Part shown: positions 1-8,440 of the stretch, piece after piece
How the letters are laid out: the number at the start of each line of letters is the position of its first letter
Numbering within the stretch: the first letter of the stretch is position 1
NCBI RefSeq assembly: GCF_011752625.1
Contig: NZ_VWXD01000018.1
Coordinates: 1 to 64,000 of the forward strand
Direction of reading: 5' to 3'
Length of the DNA stretch: 64,000 nucleotides
Source of the DNA: Candidatus Pantoea formicae
Lineage (GTDB): Bacteria; Pseudomonadota; Gammaproteobacteria; Enterobacterales; Enterobacteriaceae
The notes under the pieces: generated by a model
What the model saw: the letters and a program-made list of their open reading frames with translations, nothing else
What the model was told of the DNA's origin: nothing
Database searches by the model: none
Position numbers and translations under genes: made by a program

Positions 1-127
1 TCCACTGTCGCCAGGGCTGGGCTGCCGGCCGTCTGAGCAGCGTCTGCCACTGCGAGGCGGCAGTCGGCCAGTCATGCGCCATCTCCGCTCTGACGGCGGG
101 CTGACTCAGCTTCTGATAGTAATTCAT
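1..127 (-). CDS. ANR-like small regulator, C-terminus cut by window edge
   Basis: Reading leftward from an ATG at 127 with a good AGGAG site, an open frame runs off the window after 42 codons. The visible N-terminus (MNYYQKLSQ...) has an alanine-rich helix followed by a W-x-x-L/A pattern (DWPTAASQWQTLL). This resembles the start of ANR (AraC negative regulator) family proteins, common on enterobacterial plasmids, which have an early helix and a 'yxxAaxlWxxA' motif. Assignment is by eye on a partial protein, so function is tentative. Confidence 0.5.
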   Translation of the reverse strand, partial: MNYYQKLSQPAVRAEMAHDWPTAASQWQTLLRRPAAQPWRQW

Positions 128-216
128 CTGCAACTCCTGTCTGCACCTGCGCACCAAATTAAAGCGTCTGATATCAGTATATGTCGCTATCCTTACAGCA
201 ACAGCGGGAGGTCTCT

Positions 217-897
217 ATGTGTGGAAGATTTGCGCAGTACAGCAGCCGTAATGAGTATTTTGACGCCATCGGTTTGAAACCTGACGAAATCACGTTCGAC
301 CCTGAGCCCATCGGCCGGTTTAACGTTGCGCCGGGCACGCGCGTGCTGCTCCTCAACGAGCAGGACGACGTCCTGCGCCTCGACCCTGTTTTCTGGGGAT
401 ATGGCCCGGAGTGGTGGGATAAACAGCCGCTGATTAACGCACGCGGGGAAACAGCGGCCAGCGGCCGCATGTTTAAACCTCTGTGGAACCACGGCCGCGC
501 CATCGTTTCCGCTGACGCCTGGTTCGAATGGAAGAAGGAAGGAGATAAGAAGCAGCCGTTCTGCATATATCATAAAGATAAACAGCCCCTGTTTTTTGCG
601 GCCATCGGCAGGCAGCCGTACGGGCAGGACCACGGCAAAGAGGGGTTTGTGATTGTGACGTCGGCCAGTAACAGGGGCATGGTTGATATTCACGACAGGC
701 GCCCGCTGGTGATTGCTCCTGACGCCGTTCGCGAATGGCTGAGCGCCGATACTTCACCTGAGCGGGCGGAAGAAATCGCGCATGATGCCGCCCTGCCTGA
801 AAAGGCGTTCACGTGGCACCCGGTCAGCAGAAAGGTGGGTAATATCCACCACCAGGGCAGAGAGCTGCTTGAGCCCGTTCAGGAAGGACAAGGCTAA
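217..897 (+). CDS. SOS response-associated peptidase family protein (SRAP, YedK/HMCES-like)
   Basis: This 226-residue protein belongs to the SRAP family, which crosslinks to abasic sites in single-stranded DNA through its N-terminal cysteine. The start at 217 is chosen because it places Cys at position 2 (MCGRFAQ), which must be exposed after Met removal; a GGGAGG site precedes it. Also visible are the conserved NARGETAA segment, the WFEWKK active-site glutamate segment and the IHDRRP histidine motif. Length matches the family. On a plasmid it could protect single-stranded DNA during transfer or replication. An upstream in-frame ATG at 181 would bury the catalytic Cys. Confidence 0.9.
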   Translation: MCGRFAQYSSRNEYFDAIGLKPDEITFDPEPIGRFNVAPGTRVLLLNEQDDVLRLDPVFWGYGPEWWDKQPLINARGETAASGRMFKPLWNHGRAIVSADAWFEWKKEGDKKQPFCIYHKDKQPLFFAAIGRQPYGQDHGKEGFVIVTSASNRGMVDIHDRRPLVIAPDAVREWLSADTSPERAEEIAHDAALPEKAFTWHPVSRKVGNIHHQGRELLEPVQEGQG

Positions 898-929
898 CGG
901 GCGTGATTTAGTGGGGCTCCTCATCCCGC

Positions 930-1154
930 TTACACATCCGGTTCGCCGCGCAACTGCTCAATGGCAAAAATCAGAGAAGAGGGGCACTCTTCTCTTTGCT
1001 CGATTAAGCCGCCCAGCAGCCGCATCAGCTCGATGGCCAGCCGCTCACGGTTAATTTCTCCGCCCTCGCTGGCAAGCTTCAGGCAGCACATGCCGGCCGC
1101 AAAGCAGGCATCGTGGTAAATATCCTGGTCAGTTTCATCTTCACTAATTCTCAT
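930..1154 (-). CDS. Small hypothetical protein, possibly FumD/DUF2767-like
   Basis: This 74-residue acidic ORF starts at 1154, preceded by AGGAG at good spacing. The pattern DxDIYHDACFAAGMCCLKLASEG followed by a second helix resembles by eye the small DUF2767/FumD family (DELYREMCRVVG...). That resemblance is weak and no function is implied. It converges with the SRAP gene, with 32 bases between the two stops. Confidence 0.45.
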   Translation of the reverse strand: MRISEDETDQDIYHDACFAAGMCCLKLASEGGEINRERLAIELMRLLGGLIEQREECPSSLIFAIEQLRGEPDV

Positions 1155-1381
1155 CAGAACTCCTGCTGAAGTCGTATCCGATAACGAATGCATGCTTACA
1201 GTGAAACAGATGTATCAGGGCGGCAGCCCGCTGCCTGAGAAGACTGAAACTCAGATTACCATCGACGCGGGCTGAATGTGTATAAATTTCGTACAGTTTA
1301 AGTTTACCGTAGTTCCGGGACGAAGTTCTGGCCATGCTTCGTCATCTGGTGCAGCGATATATGGAGCCGGATTTAATCAGG

Positions 1382-1744
1382 TCATTCTGTCGTATTAAAC
1401 CGGGGCTCTCTGAGAACTTCGCTGACTTCATCCAGCAGCTGCCTCAGGGCAATTTTTCCGGGAAGTTTACCTATGGTTTTTCTGTTACATGACGTCCGGG
1501 CAGCCCTGTCGGCAAATGCCGTGAAGCGTTCATCCTGCCATACCTGACCAATCATCATCATATTAATGCCAATCTGGGCGCTGGCACTGGGGTCATACCC
1601 GTATCCCGGGCTGAATATACTTTCCAGCGCTGGCCGCACGTCATCGTTCATGTGGCTAAAGTCCTGCTCACGATACCAGTCCACGGACCGCTTAATCATA
1701 ATGAGCAAAACATCCTTGAACTCTGCTTCTTCGTTGTCGGTCAT
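1382..1744 (-). CDS. Hypothetical protein
   Basis: A 120-residue acidic soluble protein with a GAGGG site before its ATG. No family is recognised. It has an N-terminal helix (EAEFKDVLLIMIKRSVDWYR), a central Gly/Tyr/Pro-rich stretch and a C-terminal basic-then-acidic helix. No signal peptide or membrane segment is seen. About 235 bases without a gene separate its start from the RES-domain gene that reads away from it. Confidence 0.55.
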   Translation of the reverse strand: MTDNEEAEFKDVLLIMIKRSVDWYREQDFSHMNDDVRPALESIFSPGYGYDPSASAQIGINMMMIGQVWQDERFTAFADRAARTSCNRKTIGKLPGKIALRQLLDEVSEVLREPRFNTTE

Positions 1745-1979
1745 ACACCCTCAGAGGTAATGAAATGAGCGCCTCCTTCCCTCAGATTGGTGAGGCGGCA
1801 GCGTACTCCTGGCATTGAATTTTAGTGTTAATCGGTATAGCGTCGAGCCAACGGTTTTAGAGAAAAATTAGTCTGAAGCCACTAAAACATGTGTGTAAGG
1901 ACGACAGGCCTGATATTCAGATGGTAAATATGACTAGGTGGCATGTATTCTCTAAATTTTTAAGAGAGGATGTGAATCA

Positions 1980-2462
1980 ATGGTTCTTACTGATTTTCTT
2001 ACAGAGATAGACGGGGTCTTCTACCGGGCTATAGACCCCACCTATCGTAAATTTGCGCTATCAGGCTCAAGGAATCCAGGCCGCTACTCAAGAGGTGATC
2101 AACCTACCCTTTACCTTAGCTCATCTCCTGAAGGGGTTGAAGCAGCCATGAAATTGCACAGTGACAAAAGAAGTGCCAATCTTGAGATAGTAAAAGTCAG
2201 GGTTGTTGCCAATAAAATTATTGACCTGAGGGATGCAAATGCAATTTTGGCTGCTGGGATTGATCTTAAAGATGCTACAGCTCCATGGCAGGAAATCGTG
2301 AATAATGGAAACATACCCGGTTCATGGAATGTGCGAAATCGTCTGGAAAGTCTTGAGGTCAATGGACTAATTGATCCATCTCGAAAAGCTCCTGGCCTTT
2401 GGCATTTGGTGCTTTTTTCATGGAACAAAAATCTCCAAACCAGAGTAAGTATTATTGAATGA
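1980..2462 (+). CDS. RES-domain protein (putative NAD+-degrading toxin family)
   Basis: A 160-residue protein with the RES-domain signature: FYRAIDP near residue 14, then NPGRYSRGDQPTLYLSSSPEGVEAA, which supplies the Arg, Tyr and Glu region, and a late Ser-rich/Trp segment. RES proteins of the Xre-RES and MbcTA type consume NAD+. Start at ATG 1980 has AGAGAGG upstream. The gene is AT-rich relative to the backbone. No Xre/MbcA-type antitoxin gene lies upstream or downstream, so it is either an orphan or a non-toxic relative. Confidence 0.7.
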   Translation: MVLTDFLTEIDGVFYRAIDPTYRKFALSGSRNPGRYSRGDQPTLYLSSSPEGVEAAMKLHSDKRSANLEIVKVRVVANKIIDLRDANAILAAGIDLKDATAPWQEIVNNGNIPGSWNVRNRLESLEVNGLIDPSRKAPGLWHLVLFSWNKNLQTRVSIIE

Positions 2463-2645
2463 GTAGTTAAAGTTAAAAGCGCATTAACTTAATAAGATAA
2501 ATCACCTATTGGCGATGAAACCATATATTAAGTAATTTAAGGACTATAAAAAACCCAAAAAATGCCATTAAATGGATGCTGGAAAAGGTTGCAAGCCCCA
2601 TTCTTTTATGGACTAAAGATTTACATTCGTAAAAAGGATTTATGC

Positions 2646-3683
2646 ATGAATACACGCATCCCCCCCAATCTGGTTCCGGGAGATTTGATTGCAGTTACTG
2701 CCCCATCATCTGGCGTACCTGAACATCTACACCCCCGACTTGAACTCGCCATCAATAGTCTCAAAAAAAAGGGTTTCAGGGTTCTAGAAGGTGAATGCTT
2801 GCGTTCTCAGCATAAGAATGAAAGCGCATGCAAAACTTCACGTGCAAAGGAATTAATGACCGTTCTGACTGATCCAGAGGTAAAAGCAGTTATGCCCCCT
2901 TGGGGAGGAGATCGGGCTATCGAGTTACTTGAGTTAATGGATTTCAGACTGTTAGAAAAAACAGAGCCAAAATGGTTTGTCGGCTTTTCCGACCTGAGTA
3001 CTATTCATTTTCCACTGGTTACACTCTCTGGATGGTCTACGTTGCATGGGCCGAATCTGATGGATCTTGGTGCAAAAGAGCTGGACCCCACAACAAAAGC
3101 TGTATGGGAATTTTTGGCAGCAGAAAAGGGAGATGTAATTGAGCAGTTTTCTTCGAAAGCACATCAGACTGAAGAAAATCAGTGGGGTTCAGCCAGCGAT
3201 GCTGGATTCAATTTATCCCACGAAACTGAATGGAAGATCCTTGATGGCGTTACGTCTTCTGTATTTTTCAATGGATACCTTATTGGAGGATGCCTGGAAA
3301 TCATTTCGAGATTAGCTGGCACACCATTTGGAAATATCAGGTTGTTTACTGAACAGCATATTGAAGAAGGCGTAATTCTGTATTTTGAGAACGTAGAAAT
3401 GGCCCCCTGTGAAATGACTCGGGCGCTGATAAGCCTACGCTTACACGGTTGGTTCGAAAATTTGAAAGGTATTCTTATAGGCAGAAGCGCAGCCCCAGAT
3501 GTTAGTGATAATACTAAACATAATTATCTGGATGCTCTTAAAGCTGCTCTCGGTGACCTCTTAATCCCAGTATTGTATGACGTTGATATTGGTCACATTC
3601 CACCACAGATTTCAATTGTTAACGGTGCTAAAGCTACAGTAACCTTTACCGAGGGTTCAGGATCTATCACTCAGCAACTGTAG
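2646..3683 (+). CDS. S66 family LD-carboxypeptidase, MccF-like
   Basis: A 345-residue cytoplasmic serine peptidase of family S66. Visible are PGDLIAVTAPSSG at the N-terminus, PPWGGDRA, the nucleophile motif VGFSDLS, an ILYFENVE segment (catalytic Glu) and GHIPPQ (catalytic His). MccF members hydrolyse the amide in microcin C-type peptide-nucleotides and give immunity; LdcA members trim murein tetrapeptides. Lack of a signal peptide and the 'PPWGG' form fit the MccF branch. Start 2646 is chosen for its AAAGGA site; the open frame extends to 2562 without one. AT-rich, like its RES neighbour, which suggests recent acquisition. Confidence 0.8.
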   Translation: MNTRIPPNLVPGDLIAVTAPSSGVPEHLHPRLELAINSLKKKGFRVLEGECLRSQHKNESACKTSRAKELMTVLTDPEVKAVMPPWGGDRAIELLELMDFRLLEKTEPKWFVGFSDLSTIHFPLVTLSGWSTLHGPNLMDLGAKELDPTTKAVWEFLAAEKGDVIEQFSSKAHQTEENQWGSASDAGFNLSHETEWKILDGVTSSVFFNGYLIGGCLEIISRLAGTPFGNIRLFTEQHIEEGVILYFENVEMAPCEMTRALISLRLHGWFENLKGILIGRSAAPDVSDNTKHNYLDALKAALGDLLIPVLYDVDIGHIPPQISIVNGAKATVTFTEGSGSITQQL

Positions 3684-3761
3684 TTATAGGGGTCTGAAGC
3701 CCATGAACTGCGCAGCCCCCGGGATCGCTCAGCGCAAAAGCGGGTTATTTACATTCATACT

Positions 3762-4028
3762 TCACTGCTGGCCTGACCGGCCTGGAACCTTTCTGCATAA
3801 CCTAATCACAACAGTGTAAGCCACGACAGCACCAAACAGTGAAAGCAGCACGTCGGTAAAGAACCATAAATCGTCATAATTCTCCTGACTCGCATTACCA
3901 TGTAACCATGCCGCAAAACTATTGGCTGTATCGAGGCTGATGAACTTGGACGCATCAATCAGCCAGGCGAAGAGACAGAAAAGAGCGATGAACAAAACTG
4001 TTTTAGCGACTCGTCGGGCAAGTTTCAT
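3762..4028 (-). CDS. Small two-helix membrane protein, likely immunity partner of the Tlde1-like effector
   Basis: An 88-residue protein with two predicted membrane helices (VLFIALFCLFAWLI and VLLSLFGAVVAYTVVI) and a basic C-terminus. Its ATG at 4028 lies inside the 3' end of the upstream DUF2778 gene, overlapping by 26 bases, so the pair is probably co-translated. Effector-immunity pairs usually have this arrangement. The immunity role is inferred from position and topology only. Confidence 0.55.
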   Translation of the reverse strand: MKLARRVAKTVLFIALFCLFAWLIDASKFISLDTANSFAAWLHGNASQENYDDLWFFTDVLLSLFGAVVAYTVVIRLCRKVPGRSGQQ

Positions 4029-4533
4029 CGTTACCGATACCTTTAACTTCAATATAACCACGGGCTTTCAGATTTCGCCTACATGGAACATTAATCAGCG
4101 AGGTGTTCAGCAGTCGGTTCCGAAGCGCTGCAAATTCCGAGTTTCGTGACAGTGTAATGCAGCCTTCAGATATAACCCCCGGATGGAGCCGGAAGTTTCC
4201 TCGCTGAACGCCTTTAACCCACGTCCAGTCGTCGATTTTTATATCGTCGAAGTAGAGAGCGAACCAGTCAGCATGGCCGAACTGTGCACCGTGGAATACT
4301 TTGTTATACAGATCTTTCGCAGCTGCCAGCCCCTGAGAAAACAACCCGCCCTGCTCACGATCAACAATCCAGTATTTACCAGTCGGGAGCGGGCCAACGG
4401 TAGGCACATTTGAACAACCCGCGCGATTACGATTGGGACCTGTGCCGGAGAATGCGGAAAATGTACCGATCCCGGGAAAAAAGAGTGGTGCGTAATCAGC
4501 TCCATTGAGAACAAAACTACCATTTAACGCCAT
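4003..4533 (-). CDS. DUF2778 protein, Tlde1-like L,D-transpeptidase-fold effector
   Basis: A 176-residue protein with the DUF2778/Tlde1 pattern: an N-terminal FxGxGTFSAFSG segment, GPLPTGKYWIVDRE, WFALYFDD, and the catalytic block FRLHPG...SEGCITL with conserved His and Cys. Tlde1 proteins are type VI secretion effectors that cut or exchange stem-peptide residues in the periplasm of rival bacteria. Start 4533 (MALNGSF) is preferred over the upstream hydrophobic extension. A perfect inverted repeat lies about 70 bases upstream. No T6SS genes are in the window, so delivery would rely on the host. Confidence 0.75.
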   Translation of the reverse strand: MALNGSFVLNGADYAPLFFPGIGTFSAFSGTGPNRNRAGCSNVPTVGPLPTGKYWIVDREQGGLFSQGLAAAKDLYNKVFHGAQFGHADWFALYFDDIKIDDWTWVKGVQRGNFRLHPGVISEGCITLSRNSEFAALRNRLLNTSLINVPCRRNLKARGYIEVKGIGNDETCPTSR

Positions 4534-4603
4534 GTTATCCCTCTCAAACACCATTGATAGCAAAGGAAATAATAGCAGCACTTTAAGCTGGATTTGAAGG
4601 TCA

Positions 4604-4622
4604 ACCGTACGAAACGTACGGT
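4604..4622. promoter_or_regulatory. Perfect inverted repeat upstream of the effector gene
   Basis: An 8-base perfect inverted repeat (ACCGTACG-AAA-CGTACGGT) lies about 70 bases upstream of the DUF2778 gene, in its probable promoter region. It looks like a dimeric-repressor operator, but no regulator next to it is known. Confidence 0.4.
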
Positions 4623-4707
4623 AAGAGAAAAATTATCGTCTGAAAAATCGATTAGTGGACACCTCTGTCTGTTAAGTTCCACTAGACCTCAGACCTCTAA
4701 TCATATT

Positions 4708-6006
4708 TCAGGGGAACGCCGGCATATCTGAGCTGTTTGCAGCGTGCCAGTACCACCATTTCCCCGGACCATATTCCGCATCATAATGAGCAGATTTTTC
4801 CTGCTGACGATGCAGGTATTCAGGCGTGTTCATACCGAAGACTTCCATCGGCAGGTCATCTACACCTGGCACGTCTTTGAGAACAAAGTCCGGTAAAACG
4901 TCCTCTTCACCATCGTAGCGCAGCGGTTTGATGAACGCGCGCTTTTCCTGCCACAGACGCGCCTCGACCATGCCCTCATAGCGGGAGTCCAGCGGAATAT
5001 AGCGCGGGCTGACGGTCATCAGCGCCGCGTCGATGACCCTGCAGCTGCTGCGCGGGACGTTACGACCTTCTTTGCGGATAAAAGTGGTTTCCGGCGGCTC
5101 GGTTTCGCAGATAATCATCACCCGGGCACCCCGGCGCCAGTCGCTCAGCTCACGCGTAAAGCTCCTGCTGAGGCGGGCCCTGACGTCATCAGGAAGGTCC
5201 AGTGAGGGAAAGCCTGCAAACAGCCCCAGCGGAAGGGTGTACTGCAGCCGTTCATCGGCCGCATCGCTCCACGCGGCCAGCTGAGAAATGATAATGAGCC
5301 GCCGTGAATCTCCGGCAGCTTCCTTAGCAATCCGGCGGTTCTCTGCGGCCTGCTCCGAATCCTTCATGGCCATCAGCATCAGCGACTGTCTCAGCGGAAT
5401 CCGGCCGATGCGGATGCGTCCGGCCGTTTCATTCAGGCGCCAGCTGACCCAGCCGGGATAGCGTTTTTTCCGGTCAAACGCGGGGTGCCAGACGTTGATG
5501 CCGGACTGCTCCCAAAGCAGATGCAGCAGCCCCAGCAGCCGCATTGAGGACTGCCGTCGCCGCTTACCGGGTCCGGTGCTGACCGGGATCGCTTCCGGTT
5601 TCCTTTCCTGCGCGTTTTTCTTTTGCAGGCCGGTGGGGAGGCGGACCACAAGCTGGCCATCCGCCGCGACTTTTACAACGTCGGGCGCATAGACAGCGGC
5701 CTGCCTTTCGTCCGGCCAGACGGAGTAAAAGCGGCAGTCAGGTGCGTGCTCGTGCCCGGAGAAGGCCCATGAGGCGAGCCAGCACTGGTCCGTTTTCTGT
5801 GACAGATGTACCTTAAGGCGCCGGCGCTGCGTGTCTTCCTCACCGGCCTGGCACAGGCAGCTCACTATCGTGGTGGCCTTATTATCGCGCGCGTGTTTCA
5901 GCCAGCGCTGCCACTGCTCCGGGTCAGCGGTACGGAACGCTGCATCGCACTCCCGGGTGCCCCGCAGCCCGGCGAACCGGACGGGGTATATTTTCTTTGC
6001 CGCCAT
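4708..6006 (-). CDS. DUF1173-like plasmid protein
   Basis: A 432-residue soluble protein with an N-terminal Cys/His-rich section (SCLCQAGEE..., HEHAPDCRFYS) that could bind zinc. A long basic middle follows, with a conserved-looking C-terminal part (LRYDGEEDVLPDFVLKD, EVFGMNTPEY). The overall pattern recalls DUF1173 proteins, found on enterobacterial plasmids and integrative elements. Residues near 300-380 resemble the nuclease-like 'RPLRYD..LPDFVL' pattern of DNA-processing proteins of conjugative elements. No experimental function is known to me. It heads a minus-strand group with a small membrane protein and a nuclease. Confidence 0.6.
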   Translation of the reverse strand: MAAKKIYPVRFAGLRGTRECDAAFRTADPEQWQRWLKHARDNKATTIVSCLCQAGEEDTQRRRLKVHLSQKTDQCWLASWAFSGHEHAPDCRFYSVWPDERQAAVYAPDVVKVAADGQLVVRLPTGLQKKNAQERKPEAIPVSTGPGKRRRQSSMRLLGLLHLLWEQSGINVWHPAFDRKKRYPGWVSWRLNETAGRIRIGRIPLRQSLMLMAMKDSEQAAENRRIAKEAAGDSRRLIIISQLAAWSDAADERLQYTLPLGLFAGFPSLDLPDDVRARLSRSFTRELSDWRRGARVMIICETEPPETTFIRKEGRNVPRSSCRVIDAALMTVSPRYIPLDSRYEGMVEARLWQEKRAFIKPLRYDGEEDVLPDFVLKDVPGVDDLPMEVFGMNTPEYLHRQQEKSAHYDAEYGPGKWWYWHAANSSDMPAFP

Positions 6007-6030
6007 AAGCTGAGCCTCCCCGCGCCGCAG

Positions 6031-6288
6031 TCATGCGATTGTCTTTTCACCCCGGTTGATCCGGAAGAGGACAGCGGTCAGCAGCACCAGTCCCGCACAC
6101 AGGGAGAGAGCCAGCACGTCAGGCTGAATGAATCCGGCAAGGCCGCGGTAAGCAATTGTAGCCAGCGGGCCCGCGATGATCTGAAGAATAACCGTCCTGC
6201 TTCCACCGCTGTAGGCAGCCAGAAGAAAAGGGCCAAGACCGGAGACAATACCTGCCGTCAGTAATAACGCTGTTTCATACGTTGCCAT
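6031..6288 (-). CDS. Small three-helix membrane protein
   Basis: An 85-residue, strongly hydrophobic protein (MATYETALLL...) with three likely membrane helices and a short basic tail (RINRGEKTIA). The ATG at 6288 follows AAGGGAAA. It lies between the Nuc-type nuclease gene and the DUF1173-like gene on the same strand. No family recognised. Confidence 0.55.
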   Translation of the reverse strand: MATYETALLLTAGIVSGLGPFLLAAYSGGSRTVILQIIAGPLATIAYRGLAGFIQPDVLALSLCAGLVLLTAVLFRINRGEKTIA

Positions 6289-6316
6289 ATTATTTTCCCT
6301 TGCCTGCTGGTTAATT

Positions 6317-6844
6317 TTATTCAGTCCGCGGACAGGACACCGGCACGGATTCATTCCAGAGCCGGTTAAATTCTGCCTGATACTGACGGGCGATACCGGG
6401 TTCATCCTGAATGACCAGCGCGTTCTCCGCATTTCTTTTTTCGGCAGAAGATGTGTAATTAAATGAGCCGGTTTCCACCGCGCTGCCGTCGGTCACCATG
6501 AACTTATTATGCATGATGCTGTACATGCCATTAAGGCGGACGTCCACGCCAGCGCACGCGAGCTGGCCCACCAGAGACCAGCGGTCACGACTTTTCTTTT
6601 CATCGGCGACCAGCCTGACCTTCACACCCCGCGCGACGGCGTCTGACAGCGCCTGCGCCACCGGACGGCTGGTAAAGTCATAGGCCGCCACGTCGTCGGC
6701 GCTCTGCCGCGCGCGGCCGGTCAGCTGCAGTATCAGATCCAGCGCCGTCCCTCCGGGGGAAAAGCCGGCCGTGACGGAGGCTCCTGCACCATGAATAACC
6801 GGAAGAGTCAGCAGTGACGCAATTATTAATGCGTATTTTTTCAA
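6317..6844 (-). CDS. nuc: Secreted phospholipase-D-family endonuclease (Nuc-like)
   Basis: A 175-residue exported nuclease similar to Nuc of plasmid pKM101. It has an N-terminal signal peptide (MKKYALIIASLLTLP...) followed by a single PLD domain with the HxK(x)4D(x)6GSxN motif (HNKFMVTDGSAVETGSFNYT). One motif per chain is typical of Nuc, which acts as a homodimer and is periplasmic. The start codon is TTG at 6844 with a weak GGTGG site. The role on the plasmid is unknown; pKM101 Nuc is dispensable for transfer. Confidence 0.85.
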   Translation of the reverse strand: MKKYALIIASLLTLPVIHGAGASVTAGFSPGGTALDLILQLTGRARQSADDVAAYDFTSRPVAQALSDAVARGVKVRLVADEKKSRDRWSLVGQLACAGVDVRLNGMYSIMHNKFMVTDGSAVETGSFNYTSSAEKRNAENALVIQDEPGIARQYQAEFNRLWNESVPVSCPRTE

Positions 6845-6998
6845 TATCAGCCACCGGATTTGAACAGGGGTTAATTATTCTGTCATTTACGGGTAATTTA
6901 TATATAACATTCTTTGTTATTTCCCTGTAAATATCAACAAATCACTGAAGAATCCCCTCAATATGACGATAACAGTAAAGTATCAGGGAGAAGGGAAT

Positions 6999-7613
6999 AT
7001 GAATACGTTTCACGAATTAAATATCATGACGTCACGTGGCGACATTCGCGGCGCATTTTCGCTCATCCGCAGATGGAATGAAAACGTGGCCCGTAAAATC
7101 ATGAAAAAAGCGGGTTACACCGTGACACAACATGCAGGGCGCGCGTTCTGGACCTGGGTGCAGGAGACCCTTTCAAGGGCCGCGGGACAGCGCCGCAGCG
7201 GGTACCAGGCACGCGCTGAACGCCGGGCCCCGGTGCAACGCTGGCGGCAGCAGGCCGCTGAAGATTATGATGCGTATGCGCAGATGATGGCGTCAGACGC
7301 CGCGCCGCAGGCTCAGGCCACCCCGCAGGGAAATATAGCGCCCCTCAATGCTGCTCCTGAAAAATGCGTCAGCGTCCGCGGCCGTGCAGAACGCCTGATA
7401 CACCTTTGCCGGCACCGCGAGCCAGCGCCGGCACGCGCCGTTCCGGTACTCCAGCTCCAGCACGCCGCTGGTCGGATCGTAGCCCGCGCTGCGGAACAGC
7501 TGAGACGTGACTTCATGCCTGTTCATGCTGTGATTCCTGTCCTGGCCACCGCCCACGTGGCCGCTGTCCAAAAAAGTGGGGTGCCGCCGGGCGGCTCCCC
7601 GTCCAGGGAATGA
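6999..7613 (+). CDS. Hypothetical basic protein with antisense-overlapping tail
   Basis: The ATG at 6999 follows a strong GGGAGAAGGGA site. The first ~90 residues look genuine: a basic, helical protein (RGDIRGAFSLIRRWNENVARKIM). The last ~105 residues are read exactly antisense to the KTSC gene, and their composition (Arg, Ala, Pro-rich) looks like a shadow frame. A lost stop codon or frameshift near 7290 could explain this. Real in its 5' half, doubtful in its 3' half. Confidence 0.4.
   Translation: MNTFHELNIMTSRGDIRGAFSLIRRWNENVARKIMKKAGYTVTQHAGRAFWTWVQETLSRAAGQRRSGYQARAERRAPVQRWRQQAAEDYDAYAQMMASDAAPQAQATPQGNIAPLNAAPEKCVSVRGRAERLIHLCRHREPAPARAVPVLQLQHAAGRIVARAAEQLRRDFMPVHAVIPVLATAHVAAVQKSGVPPGGSPSRE
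7293..7526 (-). CDS. KTSC-domain protein
   Basis: A 77-residue protein almost entirely made of a KTSC domain: SAGYDPTSGVLELEYRNG, then WLAVPAKVYQAFCTA, ending in FFRSSIEGRY. KTSC is a small domain named after the C-terminus of some lysyl-tRNA synthetases, and it also occurs as stand-alone phage and plasmid proteins. Start 7526 (MNRHEV) is chosen because the homologous part begins just after it. Lies downstream of the DUF2913 gene on the same strand and antisense to the tail of the plus-strand ORF. Confidence 0.75.
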   Translation of the reverse strand: MNRHEVTSQLFRSAGYDPTSGVLELEYRNGACRRWLAVPAKVYQAFCTAADADAFFRSSIEGRYISLRGGLSLRRGV

Positions 7614-7729
7614 AAACAAACGTTTTATTATTCTGCTTACGAGGAAGTTATCGGCCGCCCGCCCTGAAACCTGAGCCCGGCGATGGTTCACTGTAGACTG
7701 TAACGTCCGTGACCATTGCGCTTCCGGTC

Positions 7730-8332
7730 TCACGCTGCCCGGAACCCGTCTGCGAGCAGATGGTGCAGATTTTCATCAGCCGCTCCGGCCGCTTCCCGGC
7801 GCCAGCCCGATCGCTGCAGCAGCTTATCGAGCCCTGACAGCTCGCCGGTAATGCGCGCGGGCAGGGGGATGCGCTGGCGGCCGTGCTCGTCAAAGCCGGC
7901 GTCGAGGGCGTGTCGGTTCAGGTAGATACCCGATACCGACGGGCTCAGGCGCAGCTGCCGGCGGCCGCGCCATTCGCTCTCTGCCAGCACCATGTAAATC
8001 CACCCGGTCAGTTTCACCGCGTGCAGGGCGTGCTGCAGCCGGAACAGGTCGTTCTGCCCCTGCAGGTTGCCGCTGCCGGCGCGCCACAGGTAGTCGAGCT
8101 TGCCGGGCAGGTCGGCGCTGAGTCCTTTTTCCCGCCCCTCTTTCAGCAGCCAGCTAATGTCGCCGGCAAGCTCCCGTGGGAAACGGCGCTGCTTTTCAGC
8201 GCCAGCCAGCCAGCGGGTCAGAAACAGGTTGTCCTGCGCGGGGGAGGCGACTGTCCCGTCGCGGCGGGCAGTGTGTAGCGCAATCAGCCCGCACCACGCC
8301 AGGTGACTGACGTTCAGATTATCGTTATCCAT
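7730..8332 (-). CDS. DUF2913 family protein
   Basis: A 200-residue soluble protein with the DUF2913 pattern: an N-terminal HLAWCGLIALHTARRDG, then AQDNLFLTRWLAGAEKQRRFPRE (shown only in part by the family), ISWLLKEGREKGL, and LPGKLDYLW. DUF2913 proteins recur on enterobacterial plasmids without known function. The second ATG (8332) sits at better spacing from AAGGA than the first at 8341. Confidence 0.75.
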   Translation of the reverse strand: MDNDNLNVSHLAWCGLIALHTARRDGTVASPAQDNLFLTRWLAGAEKQRRFPRELAGDISWLLKEGREKGLSADLPGKLDYLWRAGSGNLQGQNDLFRLQHALHAVKLTGWIYMVLAESEWRGRRQLRLSPSVSGIYLNRHALDAGFDEHGRQRIPLPARITGELSGLDKLLQRSGWRREAAGAADENLHHLLADGFRAA

Positions 8333-8440
8333 AAGAGACATCCTTCATGCAAAACCACAGTAATCAGTGGCACTTGAATCCGTCATTTTATGACATCATT
8401 TGCCCTCAGAGAACTTTACCCTCGCTGTCGCGGTGAGACT

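Noticed and set aside
168..177. CTGATATCAG palindrome before the SRAP gene as a LexA box
   Set aside because: Spacing and bases do not fit CTG-N10-CAG; kept only as an unexplained palindrome.
1144..1335. 63-residue minus-strand ORF
   Set aside because: Overlaps the start of the better supported 74-residue gene and lacks a ribosome site and recognisable features.
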